Assembly (NCBI RefSeq): GCF_031755915.1
Contig: NC_083382.1
Span: 27,566,001-27,630,000, forward strand
Origin: Ziziphus jujuba
Taxonomy: Eukaryota; Streptophyta; Magnoliopsida; Rosales; Rhamnaceae
Length of the DNA: 64,000 nt
Direction: 5' to 3'
The position numbers were made by a program, and so were the translations under genes. The notes beneath the pieces were generated by a model that saw nothing but the letters and a program-made list of their open reading frames with translations, made no database searches and had not been told where the DNA came from. Below, one piece after another: positions 61,042 through 64,000 of the stretch. Each line of letters starts with the position of its first letter. Within the stretch, counting starts at the first letter, position 1.

Positions 61042-62288
61042 GATTCGTGGTGGGGCTGGCCTCCAGACCCCACCATTTTAGAAGATATGACTTCTTCTGT
61101 ATTCTTGAAAGACAACTTTAAACGTTTGTTACTGGTTGATGATTTGTTGTTGGAACAACGAACCCGTTTAGCACCAGACTTAAAAGTTTTCACCCTCCTC
61201 AGAGGCAAAGTGGAAGAGGAGGCAGGTTGAATTGCTGAGTTACAAATCAACGTGTTCATCAATTCTGTATCCATGTTAGCAACTTTGTCCACATCATCAT
61301 CAATGTTATTTGTCATAGGAATTGAGGTGTCCACATTGGCAAAAGTAACTTCCACATTCAGTTGTAACTTTTCAGAACCGCCATGATGGAGAGCAGTTTC
61401 CATAGCCTCTGAAGACGGTAACTGCTCCGCCGGTGGAATTCTGTTAGGAGGGGGCGGAGAGTTATCTGCTGGTGGCATGAAAACACGATCTTTATGTGAA
61501 GATGATTCAACAGAGCAAGCATTTTTCCTTTGGTGACGTAGTTTTAGTGATTTTCCACTGTTACGTAAATTAGCAGAATGGTTTGCACACAACCAGGCAC
61601 CGTATTGTTCCCCCTGACCTTCAATCTCATAAGGGCAATCCTTCTGTGTATGTCCCAGCAAACCACAGCGAAAAGAAAAATCTGGCAATTTTTCATATTG
61701 AAACTCCACCCAAAAAGGTTGTTGGTTTGCCATATTAATTTTCATCCGGCGGCGTAAAGGTCGTCGAATGTCTAATTTAACCCGCAGTCTCATGAATTTT
61801 CCAAAACAGAGACCCTCTTCATCAGTCAACCATCAGACATTCACCCAGATGAGAGCCAATCGCCTCCCCTATTGATCTCGTCATGCAATGTAAAGGGACA
61901 TTATGAACTTGGATCCAAAACAGAGCATAGTGGATAGAGACCGAATTGGGGAGTAGAGACCCAATAACATCCTCAATCAAAACCAACGCTCTTTCAAAAT
62001 GCCAAGGAGCACCTTGAAAGACCCGTTCTCTGTCTTTCATGCTAGTAAAATGACAAAGAAATGATACCTCATTAAGTTCCTTGAAATGCACCGAACACGA
62101 GTTTCCCCATAACGCTTGCATCATATCCATAAAAGCACGCTTATTGAACCGTGATTTGGTATGGACTTGCACCAAAAGACATTGTTCTAAGGAATGTACA
62201 TCAATTTGATTTTCATTGTTACCAGCGTAGTACATTCTTCAGGTGTTAAACATAAACGTTTCTGGAAACTGTTTGTAACTTCATCCAT
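61038..62288 (-). pseudogene. LINE ORF1 (DUF4283 and zinc knuckle), frameshifted
   Basis: The likely original start is ATG 62288 (MDEVTNSFQKRLCLTPEEC). A frameshift about 20 codons later and another near 61825 split the frame. The DUF4283 nucleic-acid-binding domain follows (WHFERALVLIED, FWIQVHNVPLHCMT). The zinc knuckle reads FSFRCGLLGHTQKDC: the last three zinc ligands are present but the first Cys has become Ser. The rest is a Ser/Asn-rich tail. The ORF ends at TGA 61040-61038. Confidence 0.88.
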
Positions 62289-62418
62289 GGCCAGGAGAAG
62301 AATTAAAAATACTCCTCACAGAGAAGGAGACAAGAAAACTCACGTAGGCACAGCGTTGTGAGAAGAAAACCTCTCATGCAGAGAGAGAGTGTGTTCGCCA
62401 AGTTTTGGAAAACTATTA

Positions 62419-62436
62419 AAAAAGCCCAATTACGTT
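62419..62436. repeat. Target-site duplication, 5' side of the LINE
   Basis: AAAAAGCCCAATTACGTT, one base different from 56767-56784. It marks the 5' end of the minus-strand element, which therefore appears full length or nearly so. Confidence 0.9.
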
Positions 62437-63503
62437 ACGCGGCTCTTCTTGGTGTACTGTTTAACTTATCTTAACAATTTGAATCTCGATGGATTATTAA
62501 ATAGTAAAAACATACAAGTAAAATATTAGATTAGCTGTAGTGGTTGAGCATTTTTATTTGTACCCATAAAAGTATGAGTTCGAATCATAAAAAATAAAAA
62601 ATTTTGGATAGATTGTAATTTAGATAAATTATTCCCAAAAAAATAAAAATAAAATATTAATAAAAGATACTTGGTGAGAAATATTATTTAAATGCAAAAA
62701 GTATGTTTTTGTAAATGAAAAATGCTTAAAATGTTAAAAGTTAAAATAAATAATTTTTTTCAAAAAATATTGGCAAGTAAAATAGAAATATTAATAAAAC
62801 ATGATAAACTTTCAAAGATATAAAAATATATAAATGGATGCTAAATATTAGATCTAATAATAATAATAATATCTAATCAAGGGTCTTAATAGCAATGTAA
62901 TAAGAAAAAAAAAAAAAAAAGAAAACAAAAAGAAAAAAGATAGAAATAGTTATTCATTCCCACACCTACCTTCTTTTATTTTAAAAAATAAGTTTTCCTT
63001 ATTTCAATGAAAATAGTCAACGCGCAACATAATTTGTCCTATTTCAATTAAAATAGTCAAAACTCCAACGGATCTTCTATCGTACTTTTCTATCCGTTAT
63101 GTCCAGTACAACGCTCCATCACTTTAAAAATAGTAGCCAAAACAGATAGAATAAACTAACGTATATATGTATATATATGTATATTCAAATGAGTGACATT
63201 ATTATCACTGATAAGACATAAATGGAATAAATATTTATTATCAAAAAAAATGATACAACATAAAAGGAAATACAAAAAACAAGATAGAAGATCGTGATCC
63301 ATCATTCTCACATACAAAATTTTGCAAATAATATGTGAAACGGCCTCACCATCATTATTGTATGTAGCTTGGTCAATACATACATGGAGCAAAAACGCCA
63401 TATGCATCAACAGGGCCAGCCAAGCCCCAAAGAACACAGTTCTGCAATTGTTAACATAACTTTACAACCTAAAAGATGTGGGTAGGAGAGACTTAACATT
63501 CGA
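62437..63503. other. Intergenic DNA next to GH81 copy 4
   Basis: Holds the SINE at 62529-62649, A-rich DNA near 62900, and an imperfect direct repeat of TATTTCAATGAAAATAGTCA near 62999 and 63040. About 63200-63503 is probably 3' UTR of GH81 copy 4, but the flank shared by copies 1-3 is not obvious here. Confidence 0.5.
62529..62649 (+). mobile_element. tRNA-derived SINE, 121 bp, with 10-bp target duplications
   Basis: An A-box-like TTAGCTGTAGTGG (62531-62543) and a B-box-like GAGTTCGAATC (62576-62586) are about 33 bases apart, the layout of an internal RNA polymerase III promoter. The element ends in an A-rich tail and is bracketed by TAAAATATTA at 62519-62528 and 62650-62659. The tRNA-like head is diverged, so this is a SINE rather than a tRNA gene. 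Confidence 0.75.
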
Positions 63504-64000
63504 CTAACCTCGCTTGTATTCTTTATCTCTACTGTGAATCCACCATAGAAGATTAGAGAGCGAGTTTCCATCATCATAACCATCCAACTTTCTAATCTTC
63601 TTCAAAGCACCATATCTGTCATAAATTCCTTCCAAGGCATATAGGAAGCCTTTCCAACCTTCTCCAACTCCTCCTTCTCTTTTCAAAGCGGGGTATGTCC
63701 AATCCACAAGCTTCTTGACATAACCAACATCAGAGAACACAACCTCAGTGATAGGCAACAGAGGAAGCACCTGAATTCCAAGCCTACACTCTCTCGACTC
63801 TGCAGGTGCAAACCAAAGCCCACTGTCCCTTTTTACTGACCAAAGTATACCAACCACTCTGTTCTCCTCCCTAAACTCTTTCCCATACAATTCATCATCC
63901 TCTCTCACATGCCACCACAATTGAGCTGCTTGAATCTCAAAACTTGCAAGCACTGTTCCAACGGATACAAGATTGGTGTCTCCATAGGCTAAACCCATCA
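63504..64000 (-). CDS. GH81 endo-1,3-beta-glucanase, copy 4, C-terminal 165 codons (cut by the window edge)
   Basis: The frame is open from the right edge to the stop at 63504 and covers the part after the NQESTSE motif: LMGLAYGDTNLVS, a QLWWHVRED stretch, RLGIQVLPLLPITEVVFSD and LSNLLWWIHSRDKEYKRG. It is closest by eye to copies 1 to 3 over the same stretch and shows no breaks. The catalytic region lies beyond the window, so activity cannot be judged. Confidence 0.92.
   Translation of the reverse strand, partial: MGLAYGDTNLVSVGTVLASFEIQAAQLWWHVREDDELYGKEFREENRVVGILWSVKRDSGLWFAPAESRECRLGIQVLPLLPITEVVFSDVGYVKKLVDWTYPALKREGGVGEGWKGFLYALEGIYDRYGALKKIRKLDGYDDGNSLSNLLWWIHSRDKEYKRG

Larger units (their letters stand above)
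56785..62418 (-). mobile_element. L1-type LINE retrotransposon, about 5.6 kb, decayed
   Basis: The element lies on the minus strand between 18-base target duplications. At its 3' end there is a poly(A) tail (poly(T) from about 56782 to 56815, interrupted). It has the plant L1 order: ORF1 with a DUF4283 domain and zinc knuckle, then ORF2 with endonuclease, reverse transcriptase, zf-RVT and RNase H. Both ORFs contain frameshifts and stops, so it cannot make working proteins. The near-perfect target duplication and good protein preservation suggest moderate age. It separates GH81 copies 3 and 4, and so inserted after or during growth of the array. Confidence 0.93.

Noticed and set aside
1..64000. 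CRISPR arrays, operons, bacterial promoters, rRNA or true tRNA genes
   Set aside because: The window is plant nuclear DNA. No regularly spaced direct repeats with unique spacers and no complete tRNA or rRNA sequence were seen.

Overview
The window is nuclear DNA of a dicot plant, probably a rosid. Protein genes are split by AT-rich introns with GT-AG boundaries (one GC-AG), intergenic DNA is AT-rich with many (TA)n and poly(A/T) tracts, and the genes resemble well-known land-plant families. I cannot name the species. Exon boundaries were worked out by hand from splice signals and reading phase, and every multi-exon model closes in frame.

Layout from left to right. Position 1-23 may be the first codons of a minus-strand gene. 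1419-6210 (+) is an 11-exon nuclear-type J-domain protein with GPALPP-like motifs. 9643-10557 (-) is a small secreted-peptide precursor with three near-identical Cys-bracketed repeats, the most unusual gene here. 11462-18119 (-) is isoprenylcysteine methylesterase (ICME). 21061-23650 (-) is a mitochondrial-type PPR protein resembling ABO5. 24455-28354 (-) is a TMEM33/Pom33-type membrane protein. 30866-35237 (-) is a PERK proline-rich receptor-like kinase. 36-42.7 kb is AT-rich repeat DNA with a solo LTR at 39390-39877. 42714-42965 (+) encodes a small, apparently tail-anchored protein.

From 44 kb to the right edge lies a tandem array of four minus-strand GH81 endo-beta-1,3-glucanase genes (beta-glucan-binding-protein-like): 44028-46064, 47587-49803, 53173-55206 and one cut by the window edge at 63504. 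Flanking DNA was duplicated with them: a dead copy of the tail-anchored gene lies between copies 1 and 2, and what looks like a decayed copy of the PERK 5' region lies next to copy 3. A 5.6-kb decayed LINE with an 18-bp target-site duplication separates copies 3 and 4. Inside its reverse transcriptase it carries a further small insertion with an snRNA-promoter-like motif. A 121-bp tRNA-derived SINE with 10-bp duplications sits beside it.

The neighbours do not form one pathway; this is ordinary plant gene order. The functional themes visible are glucan recognition and degradation (GH81 array), wall-associated signalling (PERK), prenyl-protein demethylation linked to ABA signalling (ICME), mitochondrial RNA processing (PPR) and a possible new peptide signal (9643-10557).
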